Assembly (NCBI GenBank): GCA_018969295.1
Contig: JAGWYN010000023.1
Location: 1 to 63,732 of the forward strand
DNA: 63,732 nt
Direction of reading: 5' to 3'
Origin: Chloroflexota bacterium
Lineage (GTDB): Bacteria > Chloroflexota > Anaerolineae > Caldilineales > Caldilineaceae
Positions 56,467 to 63,732 of this stretch are shown here, piece after piece. The translations under genes and the position numbers were made by a program. The notes beneath the pieces were generated by a model. The model was not told the origin of the DNA, searched no databases, and saw only the letters and a list, made by a program, of their open reading frames with translations. Numbering within the stretch: position 1 is the stretch's first letter; each line of letters starts with the position of its first letter.

Positions 56467-56991
56467 TCAGTTGCCCAACAGGCTGTCCAGATCCAACCCT
56501 TCTACAAAATCCTTGAAGGCACCCAGGTCCTCATTGCTGCCGTCGCTGTATGCAGGACGGCTGCTTTTTTCTTCAGAGAGCGGCATCTCTTCTTCAGGCA
56601 ACATGCCAGCCTGGTCCATCACTTCCTCAGCCACATAAATCGGGACACTCACCCGCACCGCCAAAGCGATCGCGTCGCTGGGCCGACTGTCGATCTCTGT
56701 GGTCTCCCCTTGAACATCGAGCACAATCCGGGCGTAATAGGTGTTCCGCTCCAGGCTGTTGATCACAATGTGGACGACCTCGGCGCCCAACACGTCGATC
56801 ACAGATTTGAGCAGATCGTGGGTCAGCGGCCTGGGGGCCTCCATCCCCTGCAGTTGCAAGGTGATGGCATCCGCCTCGAACGGGCCGATCCAGATCGGCA
56901 AAAATCGCTCGCTGCTCTCTTCTTTCAGCACGACGATGCGATTTTGCGACAACAGGCTGACCCGAATGCTGTCGATTGTCACTTCAATCAT
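56467..56991 (-). CDS. DUF151/bifunctional nuclease family protein
   Basis: 174 aa from ATG 56991, with GGGGAG in front. The DUF151 core is clear: VTIDSIRVSLLSQNRIVVLKE, FLPIWIGPFEADAITLQLQG, THDLLKSVIDVLGAEVVHIV, TYYARIVLDV and the SRPSDAIALAVRVSVPIYVAEEV motif. Relatives are reported as bifunctional nucleases. The C-terminus (after 135) is acidic and ends DLDSLLGN, as often seen. It lies upstream of dnaB in the same direction with a 141-nt gap. Its own promoter is predicted about 120 nt upstream. Confidence 0.9.
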   Translation of the reverse strand: MIEVTIDSIRVSLLSQNRIVVLKEESSERFLPIWIGPFEADAITLQLQGMEAPRPLTHDLLKSVIDVLGAEVVHIVINSLERNTYYARIVLDVQGETTEIDSRPSDAIALAVRVSVPIYVAEEVMDQAGMLPEEEMPLSEEKSSRPAYSDGSNEDLGAFKDFVEGLDLDSLLGN

Positions 56992-57074
56992 GGCTCCCCT
57001 TCCTGTGGAAACCAACCCTCTGCGTTCGTCCACCAAACTGCATCCACCACATGGCTTCCCTTCAAAGGTCTGCA

Positions 57075-57093
57075 CGACCGGATTTACCGGTCG
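57075..57093. repeat. Perfect inverted repeat in the DUF151 gene leader
   Basis: CGACCGG ATTTA CCGGTCG, a 7-bp stem with a 5-nt loop, between the predicted promoter and the DUF151 start (minus strand). No T-run follows, so it is not a plain terminator. It could be an operator or an RNA hairpin. Confidence 0.6.
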
Positions 57094-57113
57094 ATTTCGC
57101 TCAGAATGGTGCC

Positions 57114-57141
57114 AGTATAACACAGCTTGGGATCGGGTCAA
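57114..57141 (-). promoter_or_regulatory. Predicted promoter of the DUF151 gene
   Basis: Minus strand: TTGACC (57136-57141), 16-nt spacer, TATACT (57114-57119). Leader of about 116 nt. Confidence 0.6.
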
Positions 57142-57171
57142 AGTCATTTTCCACACGCGTTGGCCAAAATT

Positions 57172-57199
57172 TTGCGTGCAGCCAACGTTCGGCTATACT
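57172..57199 (+). promoter_or_regulatory. Predicted promoter of tRNA-Pro
   Basis: TTGCGT (57172-57177), 16-nt spacer, TATACT (57194-57199); the tRNA begins 12 nt after the -10 box. Confidence 0.6.
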
Positions 57200-57208
57200 T
57201 CTTTTGTC

Positions 57209-57285
<77 letters not shown>

Positions 57286-57300
57286 ACAACAGCCTTTTAC

Positions 57301-57331
57301 ATGCCTGTCCGCCTGGACAGGCATCTGTTTT
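57301..57331 (+). terminator. Rho-independent terminator after tRNA-Pro
   Basis: Perfect 10-bp stem ATGCCTGTCC/GGACAGGCAT with loop GCCT, followed by CTGTTTT. It separates the tRNA from the next promoter. Confidence 0.85.
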
Positions 57332-57358
57332 ATCAGGAGCGCCCGCCTGTAGTAGACT
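57330..57358 (+). promoter_or_regulatory. Possible promoter for a leaderless GT-C gene
   Basis: TTATCA (57330-57335), 17-nt spacer, TAGACT (57353-57358). ATG 57365 follows after only six nt, so transcription would start at the start codon itself. Confidence 0.45.
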
Positions 57359-57364
57359 GTGGCT

Positions 57365-59923
57365 ATGCAGATCTCTTTGCCCGGCACCGCACTGCGCGCT
57401 TCCTGGGGTCGCCTGTGGCTGTTGGCGATCACCTTGGCTGCATTTTTGCTGCGCACCTGGGATCTGGACCGGCTGCCACCAGGTCTTTTTTTTGATGAAA
57501 CTTTCAACGCAGTCGATGCCCAGCAGGTGCTGGCTGGGGTGACTCCATTTTTTTTTACGGGCAACAACGGCCGCGAGCCGCTGTTTATCTATCTGCAGGC
57601 GGCTGCCCTCTCCGGCCTGGGCTCCAGTGCCTATGTCCTGCGTCTGGTTGCGGCAGCGGCCGGTGTTCTCACCATCCCCGTCACCGCTCTCCTGGCCTGG
57701 CGCCTGCTGAACTGGTCAGGGAGTTCGCAGCTGGCAGGACAGCGGCAGAGCGCCCTGCTGGCCGCCGCATCGCTCAGCGTCCTGTACTGGCATGTCAGCC
57801 TCAGCCGGCTGGGGTTTCGGGTGATCCTGCTGCCTCTGTTGAGCACGCTGGCGTTCTATTTTCTGGCCAGAGCCTGGCAACAAAACCGGCGCGCCGATTT
57901 CGTGTGGGCGGGCTTCTGGCTTGGCGCTGCGCAGTACACCTACATCGCTGCCCGCCTGCTGCCGCTGGTGGTTGGTGGGTTCATCCTGGTCGAGCTGCTG
58001 CGTGCGTCGCGCGCGCACAGCTTCTCCCCACGTCTGCCAGGCCTCGGTTGGCTGGCACTCTGTGCAACCCTGGTCGCTGCACCGCTGCTGTGGACCTTTT
58101 CCCAGCAGCCTGACCTGTTGGCGGCCCGCACCGGCGATGTCTCGATCTTTGCCCCGCCCAGCCCTGCGCTGCCTGGAACTCCTGGCGAACGGCTGACAGG
58201 AAATCTGGTCGGGATGGTCGGCGCTTTTTTTGTCGGCGGCGACCTGAACCTGCGCCACAATCTGCCTGGCCGACCGATCAACGACCCGCTGCTGGCGCTG
58301 CTCTTCGTCGCCGGGCTGGCCACCTGCCTTGCGCGCATCCGCCAACCAGCCCATCATCTGGTTTTGCTCTGGTTCGTCGTCATGCTGACCCCCTCAATCT
58401 TCAGCGTGGAGTCGCCCCACTGGCTTCGGATGGCGGGTGCCCTGCCGCCGCTGGTCGTTTTGTATGCTGCCGGGGCCCAGGAACTGGCCGTCCGGCTGGC
58501 ACGCTGGCTGGCGCCGGCCCGGCTGCTGGCGCTGCTGCTGGCGGGACTGCTGGCGGGGAGCGGCGGCGTCACCGCCTACAGCTATTTCTCGCAGTGGGCC
58601 CAGCTGCCCGCGCTGGCCGGCAGCTTCGACGCCGACCAGTACGAAGCCGCCGCTGCAGTGCGCACGCTGCTGGCCACCGAGCCTGCTCGACCGCTGCTGC
58701 TGACCCGCCGGCTCTTTCGCTCCCCGCAGATGCGTTTTCTCAACCCCGATCTGCCAGCAGCGGCCCCCCTCCTGGCTGGCCCCGCCGCCCCCCAACCGGT
58801 CGCAGCCGGCACACGCTACCTGGTCGAATTGGGCGCAGATCCAAACCAGCCGCTCTTCTTGTTGACACGCAGCGCTGCTGGCACGCTGGCCGTCACCCAG
58901 CTGGCGCCCTACACCACCCCGGGCAACTCGCTGGTAGACGCCGTTCTCAACCGCACCCTGCCCTCCAGCCCCTTGCCTGGACTGACAAACCGCCAGCCGA
59001 CCCATCTGTACAGCGGCGAACTGCCTGCCCTGCAGCTCCCGGTCGACCGGGTCGAATATCCGCTGGAGGCCCGCTTTGCCAACGGGATCGAGCTGCTGGG
59101 TTACTCGCTTCCACTCGATGCAATCTCATGCACGCAGCGCACCCTGCCGCTGACCCTCTTCTTGCGCCAGCCGACCTCTGGCAGCACCGACGAGACAGTC
59201 CTGTTCGCACACCTGATGCTGCCAGATGGCCAGCTGCAAGACAACGAGCTGCCCGGCGACGGGTATCCGTCGCCCTTTTGGCGGCCCGGCGAAACCGTCG
59301 ACGACCGCCGCAGCTTTGTGCTGCCACAGCCGCTGACATCCGGCAAAGCCTATTTCGAGGCGGGCTTCTTCCAGCAGCTCCCCGACGGCAGCCTGCAGCG
59401 GGTGCAGCGGGTTGACAGCCGCGGCAACCCGGCGGGGGATCAGCTGGTCTTCGGACCGCTGGCGGTTTGTGAAGGTCCGCCGCCAGCCAGCCTCGACGAT
59501 CTGGTGCCGCTGCGTGCCCGCTTCGAAGAGCGCATCGAACTGGCCGGGCTGCAGGTCGCACCCCTGTCCGAAAGCGCCTCTGAACTCCAAATCACTCTCG
59601 GCTGGCGCGCCCTCGACCGATCTCCGACCGACTATACAGCTTTTGTACATCTGCTCGACGCCAACGGCACCCTGGTCAGCCAGCTGGACAGCCCGCCCGG
59701 CGGGGCTGACAACCCGACGACACTTTGGGTCCCTGGCGAACAGCTCCGTTCCACCTTCATACTGCCGCTGCCAGCCGGGCTCGACCGTGCTGCCCTGCAA
59801 AAGGGCTATCAGCTGCGGGTCGGGCTCTACGAACCTGTCAGCGGCCGCCAGCTGGCGCTCCTGGTCGAGCCAGAGAGCCCGGCCACGTTTCTGCTGCTGC
59901 CCCTGGGCGAATTTTTGCCATGA
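57365..59923 (+). CDS. GT-C membrane glycosyltransferase-like protein with C-terminal beta domains
   Basis: 852 aa from ATG 57365; an in-frame GTG two codons earlier is possible. About eleven helices fill the first 430 residues. The catalytic-type loop is LPPGLFFDETFNAVDAQQVL and the second conserved loop FFTGNNGREPLFIYLQAAAL; both are typical of GT39/GT83-like enzymes. Two soluble beta-sandwich domains of about 150 residues follow, resembling those of the protein encoded at 47637. It probably transfers a lipid-linked sugar outside the membrane. The next gene overlaps by 4 nt. Confidence 0.8.
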   Translation: MQISLPGTALRASWGRLWLLAITLAAFLLRTWDLDRLPPGLFFDETFNAVDAQQVLAGVTPFFFTGNNGREPLFIYLQAAALSGLGSSAYVLRLVAAAAGVLTIPVTALLAWRLLNWSGSSQLAGQRQSALLAAASLSVLYWHVSLSRLGFRVILLPLLSTLAFYFLARAWQQNRRADFVWAGFWLGAAQYTYIAARLLPLVVGGFILVELLRASRAHSFSPRLPGLGWLALCATLVAAPLLWTFSQQPDLLAARTGDVSIFAPPSPALPGTPGERLTGNLVGMVGAFFVGGDLNLRHNLPGRPINDPLLALLFVAGLATCLARIRQPAHHLVLLWFVVMLTPSIFSVESPHWLRMAGALPPLVVLYAAGAQELAVRLARWLAPARLLALLLAGLLAGSGGVTAYSYFSQWAQLPALAGSFDADQYEAAAAVRTLLATEPARPLLLTRRLFRSPQMRFLNPDLPAAAPLLAGPAAPQPVAAGTRYLVELGADPNQPLFLLTRSAAGTLAVTQLAPYTTPGNSLVDAVLNRTLPSSPLPGLTNRQPTHLYSGELPALQLPVDRVEYPLEARFANGIELLGYSLPLDAISCTQRTLPLTLFLRQPTSGSTDETVLFAHLMLPDGQLQDNELPGDGYPSPFWRPGETVDDRRSFVLPQPLTSGKAYFEAGFFQQLPDGSLQRVQRVDSRGNPAGDQLVFGPLAVCEGPPPASLDDLVPLRARFEERIELAGLQVAPLSESASELQITLGWRALDRSPTDYTAFVHLLDANGTLVSQLDSPPGGADNPTTLWVPGEQLRSTFILPLPAGLDRAALQKGYQLRVGLYEPVSGRQLALLVEPESPATFLLLPLGEFLP

Positions 59924-62900
59924 CGCCAGCGCAAGCCAAAGGCTCTGATCCGATGCGTTTCTCTGCCTCGCCCTCCAGTTCTGGCCGGCTTTCTCGCCGC
60001 CCCCGTTGGCTTGTTGCGCTGGGGGCGGGCAGCGCCCTGCTGCTTGTCGCCCTGCCTGCACTTTGGCCTGCGCTGCGTCTGGGGCTGACCGCCTCGGCAG
60101 ATGGCCTGCTCCACGTGCTGCGCATCGCCCTGCTGGCCACCTACCAGCGCGAGGCATTGTTTTTTCCACGCTGGATGCCCGATCTGGTCCTTGGCTACGG
60201 GTACCCGCTTCTCTCTTTTTATGGGCCGTCCACCTATTTCCTGGCCAGCCTCTTTGTGCTGGCGGGCGCAGACCCGGCGCTGGCGCTGTGGACAACGCTG
60301 CTGCTGCTGCTGCTGCTGGCCGGCGCAGGAGTCTATCTGCTGCTGCTCGACCTCGTCAGTGCTGCCGAGAGCTGGCGACGCCATGCCGCCGCACTGGTCG
60401 GCGCGACCGGCTACCTCTACGCCCCTTATCTCCTGCTCAACCTGTACGCTCGCGGGGCGGTCGCTGAAGTCGGCGCACAGATGCTGCTGCCCTGGATTCT
60501 CTGGGCGCTGCGCCGCATTTTTTACGCATCCCACCCGGCGCCCTACCTGTTGATCTTTGCGTTGACCACCGCCCTGCTGGCGCTGACCCACAACATCTCG
60601 CTGCTGTTCATGCCGCCCGTTCTGCTACTCTTTGCGCTGGCGCTCTTCTGGCAGACCCGCTCTGCGGGCCGCCTGGGGCTGGCGGTGCTGGGAGCCCTTG
60701 CGGCGTTGGGGGTGAGCAGCTTCTTCTGGTTGCCTCTGGTGCTGGAACGGAGCAACCTGGCAGAGACTGCCTTCCAAATCGCCGCTCGGTATGTGGGTGA
60801 AAACACCTGGACGCTGGAGAACTTTTTGGATCTGGGCTGGCCGTACACCTACTCGACAGCGATTCCGTTCCGTCTTGGGGCGGTTCAGCTGCTGCTGGCG
60901 GTATTGGGCTTTGTCCTGCTGCCGCGCCGGAGTGCAGAGTGGTGGCTCTTGCTGGCTGTGCTGCTGGGCTCCTGCCTGCTGGTCACCCGGTGGGCGCTGC
61001 CGCTCTGGCTGGGCAGCGACCTCCTGTTGATCGCACAGTTTCCGTGGCGGTTGTTGGCTGTCGCCAGCCTGCCCCTGGCGCTCTTTCCTGCCGGTATTCT
61101 GCTGCGGGTGCGCCAACCGGCGGGCACGCTGGGGATCGCCCTGGCGACAGTGGCCGTCATCGTTGCCAGCCAACACCCGTCAGCTGCGGCCTTCAGACCG
61201 CTGCTCGACCAGCCGGTCTCGATCGGTCGACCGGCCGTGGCCCAATTCGAGCTGCAGACCCGGGCCTACGGCACCAGCTCTTCCAGCGAATTTCTGCCGC
61301 GCTGGGCTGGCCCTGATCTGTTCGGTGCAGCCGCTGCGACAGACCAGGCCAGCCCCATCCGCGCTGTCCGGCTCGAAACCGCCTCCCCGGTTCAGCTGAG
61401 CGCTGTTCTCACAAACAGCGCCCCGATCGACCTCAAGTTCACCCAATTTTATTTTCCAGGCTGGTCTGCTACCGTCGATGGCCAGCAGGTTTCCCTCACC
61501 CCCGACCCAGCACGCGGCCTGCTGAGCCTGGCGCTGCCTGCCGGGAGCCATCGCATCGCCGTCGCCGCCACAGGGACCGCCCTCCAACAAGGCGCCGCCT
61601 GGCTGAGTTTGGCGACGTTGGGCTTGCTGGCTGCTGGCTTCTGGCTGGCAGGAGGCCGCCGGCGCTGGCTGGCCGCTGTCCCGGCGCTCTGCCTGCTGGC
61701 CGGCGGCAGTGCCTTGCTGTTGCAACCCCGCCCGGCGAGCTGGCAGACGGCTGCTGTCCCAGCCGCAGACGGGGCGCTGGAACTGCTGGGATACCACTCT
61801 CAGATCACAGACGGACACCAACTGCAGATCTTTCCGTACTGGTTGGTGCACAGACCTGTCGACGGCAAGGTGCACTGGCAGCTCGTCGACAGCGCCGGCG
61901 TCCTGCAAGCCGAGCAGAGCGGCGACCCCTTTTTCAATACGCTGGCATTGGCCAGCCTTCCAGCAACCACTCTGTTCGACGATGCCTACCAGCTGACCCT
62001 GCCCCCTGGGTTGACAGCCGACACCTATACCTTGCGCGTTGCAGTAGCTCCGGCAGGCCAGTCCCCTGCCTTTGCTGCGGCCGGTTCGCTCCAGCTGCCC
62101 GCCGTGCCTGCAGCAGCCCCGCCCCCCCTGCAGCCGCTAGAACTTCGTTTCGGCAATGACGTTCTGTTGGATGGGTGGCGTTTTCAGATCGACGGGCGCA
62201 CGCCCCTTCCCGTGCAAGACTCAAAACCGTTTGTCGTACGGCCAGGCCAACTTCTGGAATACACACTCTTTTGGCGAGCAGACAACCCCGCCCAAGAAAA
62301 TTATCATGGGTTCATCCACCTGCTTGACGCGCAGCAGCAGACAGCGCGCCAGCACGACAAAACAGCCGGATCTCTGCTGGCCCCAGCCCGGCTGTGGAAC
62401 GAACAATACGCACAGGCGGACACCTATCGGCTGGAGATCGACTCAAACCTTGCAGGGGGGCTCTACTGGCCGTCAGCCGGACTCTACCGTTTTGACAGCG
62501 ATGGCCAACGCCTGCCGATCACCGACCGCTCCGGCCGCTTTCTCGGCACCGAGTTCAGCCTGCCGCCGGTCAAAATTCTGAACAGCCCAGCCATCGAGAC
62601 CGGCCAGCCCGTCGCAGTACAGCTCGGCGAGTGGGGGGAACTCCAGGGCTATTCGATCGAACCTGCTTCTTCACTCGTCGCACCGGGCACCACCCTGACC
62701 CTGACCCTGGTCTACCGAGCCCGGGGGCCAGCGCCGGCCAGCTACACCCGCTTTCTGCACATCCATGACCCTGAGCGCGGCATGGTGGCGCAGCAGGATG
62801 CCCCGCCGCTTGGCGGCGGCAACCCAACACAGACCTGGGTTGCCGACGAACAGATCGTAGAGACCGTGCAGCTGGCAGTCGCCGCCAACGCCCAACCAGG

Positions 62901-63042
62901 CCCCTACACCGTCTGGTTCGGCTTCTACGACCCCGACACAGGCCAGCGGATACCGATGCTTGACCGGCAGGGAGCCCCCCTGGTCGACAGCCAACTGGCG
63001 CTGACCACTCTGCAGGTGGCGGCCACTTCCTCCCCTCCCTGA
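59920..63042 (+). CDS. PTPS-related large membrane protein (6-pyruvoyl-tetrahydropterin synthase-related domain)
   Basis: 1040 aa from the ATG overlapping the upstream stop (ATG 59953 is an alternative). The first extracytoplasmic loop has FFPRWMPDLVLGYGYPLLSF followed by YGPSTYFLASLF, the signature of PF10131 membrane proteins, which are YfhO-like putative GT-C enzymes. Around eleven to thirteen helices are followed by a beta-rich domain (near 500-600), a further membrane helix and, from about 680 on, several beta-sandwich domains like those of the preceding protein (for example LVAPGTTLTLTLVYRARGP). The pair likely works together in surface glycosylation. Confidence 0.75.
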   Translation: MTPAQAKGSDPMRFSASPSSSGRLSRRPRWLVALGAGSALLLVALPALWPALRLGLTASADGLLHVLRIALLATYQREALFFPRWMPDLVLGYGYPLLSFYGPSTYFLASLFVLAGADPALALWTTLLLLLLLAGAGVYLLLLDLVSAAESWRRHAAALVGATGYLYAPYLLLNLYARGAVAEVGAQMLLPWILWALRRIFYASHPAPYLLIFALTTALLALTHNISLLFMPPVLLLFALALFWQTRSAGRLGLAVLGALAALGVSSFFWLPLVLERSNLAETAFQIAARYVGENTWTLENFLDLGWPYTYSTAIPFRLGAVQLLLAVLGFVLLPRRSAEWWLLLAVLLGSCLLVTRWALPLWLGSDLLLIAQFPWRLLAVASLPLALFPAGILLRVRQPAGTLGIALATVAVIVASQHPSAAAFRPLLDQPVSIGRPAVAQFELQTRAYGTSSSSEFLPRWAGPDLFGAAAATDQASPIRAVRLETASPVQLSAVLTNSAPIDLKFTQFYFPGWSATVDGQQVSLTPDPARGLLSLALPAGSHRIAVAATGTALQQGAAWLSLATLGLLAAGFWLAGGRRRWLAAVPALCLLAGGSALLLQPRPASWQTAAVPAADGALELLGYHSQITDGHQLQIFPYWLVHRPVDGKVHWQLVDSAGVLQAEQSGDPFFNTLALASLPATTLFDDAYQLTLPPGLTADTYTLRVAVAPAGQSPAFAAAGSLQLPAVPAAAPPPLQPLELRFGNDVLLDGWRFQIDGRTPLPVQDSKPFVVRPGQLLEYTLFWRADNPAQENYHGFIHLLDAQQQTARQHDKTAGSLLAPARLWNEQYAQADTYRLEIDSNLAGGLYWPSAGLYRFDSDGQRLPITDRSGRFLGTEFSLPPVKILNSPAIETGQPVAVQLGEWGELQGYSIEPASSLVAPGTTLTLTLVYRARGPAPASYTRFLHIHDPERGMVAQQDAPPLGGGNPTQTWVADEQIVETVQLAVAANAQPGPYTVWFGFYDPDTGQRIPMLDRQGAPLVDSQLALTTLQVAATSSPP

Positions 63043-63144
63043 GCTGCAAGCCTTGTGCAGATCGCCCCGCCGCTGCCCGGACAAGAACTGGCGCCAGAAG
63101 TATTCTGGAACGGGAGCAGCTCTTGTAAATTCCGATTGTCAAAT

Positions 63145-63460
63145 GGCTCTGTCGATCACAATCGTGTCATCCTGGAGGTAGCCTCCATGCAGGATGTGCT
63201 GACTTGTCCCAGTTGTGGCCTGGCGGCAGGGCGCATTCACAGCTGCTACAATCGAAAATTGGCCGACCTTGCCTGGGCTGAAATCAACGTCTGTCTCCAT
63301 CTTCAGGTACGGAAGTGTTCCTGCAGCAATCGGGTACGCAGACAACGGGTCTTCATGAAACGACCTCCATTGGTGGCAGCACCCTGGGTGTGCCGCACAG
63401 CAACGCGCAGTGGGTCTTGCGCTAGTACAGATGGTCTTAGCCTGGATTTCGCACGTTGAA
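63145..63460 (+). pseudogene. ISL3-family-like transposase remnant (N-terminal part)
   Basis: The reading frame gives ILEVASMQDVLTCPSCGLAA, then GRIHSCYNRKLADLAWAEI and LHLQVRKCSCSN. This matches the N-terminal zinc-finger region of ISL3 transposases (CPxCG...HSxYxRxLxDLPW...L...RxFxCxN). After the second Cys pair the frame is disturbed and soon stops; no catalytic DDE part is recognisable in the remaining 270 nt. No inverted repeats could be defined. The last stretch to 63732 holds nothing else I can support. Confidence 0.65.
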
Positions 63461-63732
63461 AATCGAATAGAAGGGATAAAATTTGCGTCAGGGTCTGGCC
63501 GATCCGGCGCGCGAACGGTCCGATCCAGTGGATCGGGTGAAGCCGTGATGCGTTGGCGTCCTCTTGATGCGTCACCCGCCTATAGGGTGACAGACTGGCG
63601 CCTTCCGGTCGAACCGGCTCAACAGCGCATGCCGTCTGGCAACAGGTGCGTTGGCGACGTGGCAGTTGCGCCAGGTAGCGCCTTTGGCTGATTCGCTGGA
63701 ATGACGGCCTTCACAAGATCGTCCAGTGCGTC

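Noticed and set aside
63410..63691. 93-codon open frame near the right edge
   Set aside because: It overlaps the transposase remnant, has no ribosome site and no recognisable sequence.

Overview
The window (about 63.7 kb, high G+C, dense short-gap operons, Bacteria) looks like a chromosomal segment of a filamentous or biofilm-forming Chloroflexota bacterium, most likely near Caldilineales/Anaerolineae. This placement is inference from gene content: giant GT-C membrane glycosyltransferases, DUF5671 and DUF2085 proteins, a DnaB-DnaD-DnaC primosomal set, a VanW protein and tRNAs without encoded CCA. No marker-gene search could be run.

Region 1 (1-22.4 kb, all +) is a surface-glycan locus. It holds nucleotide-sugar enzymes (RfbC-like epimerase, two SDR epimerases), C- and O-methyltransferases, soluble glycosyltransferases of GT2, GT4 and GT10-like type, GT-C/GT87 membrane transferases, an O-antigen-ligase-like protein fused to TPRs, and a WecA/MraY-type phosphoglycosyltransferase. 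A lower-GC methyltransferase gene sits between duplicated edges of its two neighbours, a clear footprint of insertion. Region 2 (22.4-32.8 kb) holds rnhA, small membrane proteins, a six-repeat DUF5671 protein, a lipoprotein, metG, a DUF2142-like membrane protein, a VanW protein and an aldo/keto reductase.

Region 3 (32.8-40.9 kb) is core housekeeping: tRNA-Thr, efp, ruvA, ruvC, yebC and pyrG on the minus strand, then a PHP phosphoesterase, alr and nth on the plus strand, then rpsT on the minus strand with its terminator. Region 4 (40.9-47.6 kb, minus) is a cytochrome c maturation operon: ccmE, ccmA, ccmB, ccmC, a 47-aa ccmD and a CcdA protein, followed by a glutaredoxin-like protein and a DUF2085 protein. 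Two features stand out. CcmE carries the CxxxY haem-binding motif instead of HxxxY. The CcdA protein is circularly permuted: the helix with SPCVLPLVPAY, normally at the N-terminus, is at the C-terminus.

Region 5 (47.6-52.3 kb, minus) encodes a GT-C transferase, a membrane-anchored GH-A-clan glycosidase and an SH3 lipoprotein. Region 6 (52.4-57.0 kb, minus) is a replication-initiation operon: dnaB interrupted by a 146-aa mini-intein, a dnaD-like gene, and a helicase-loader gene encoding two complete tandem DnaC/IstB AAA+ domains and overlapping dnaD by 95 nt; a DUF151 nuclease gene lies upstream. Region 7 (57.2-63.7 kb, plus) is tRNA-Pro with its terminator, two very large membrane glycosyltransferase-like proteins and a decayed ISL3-type transposase at the window end.

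The best candidates for new biology are the permuted CcdA in a CxxxY-type System I operon, the double-AAA+ helicase loader beside an intein-bearing DnaB, the insertion footprint in the glycan locus, and several promoters whose -10 box lies so close to the start codon that leaderless mRNAs are expected.
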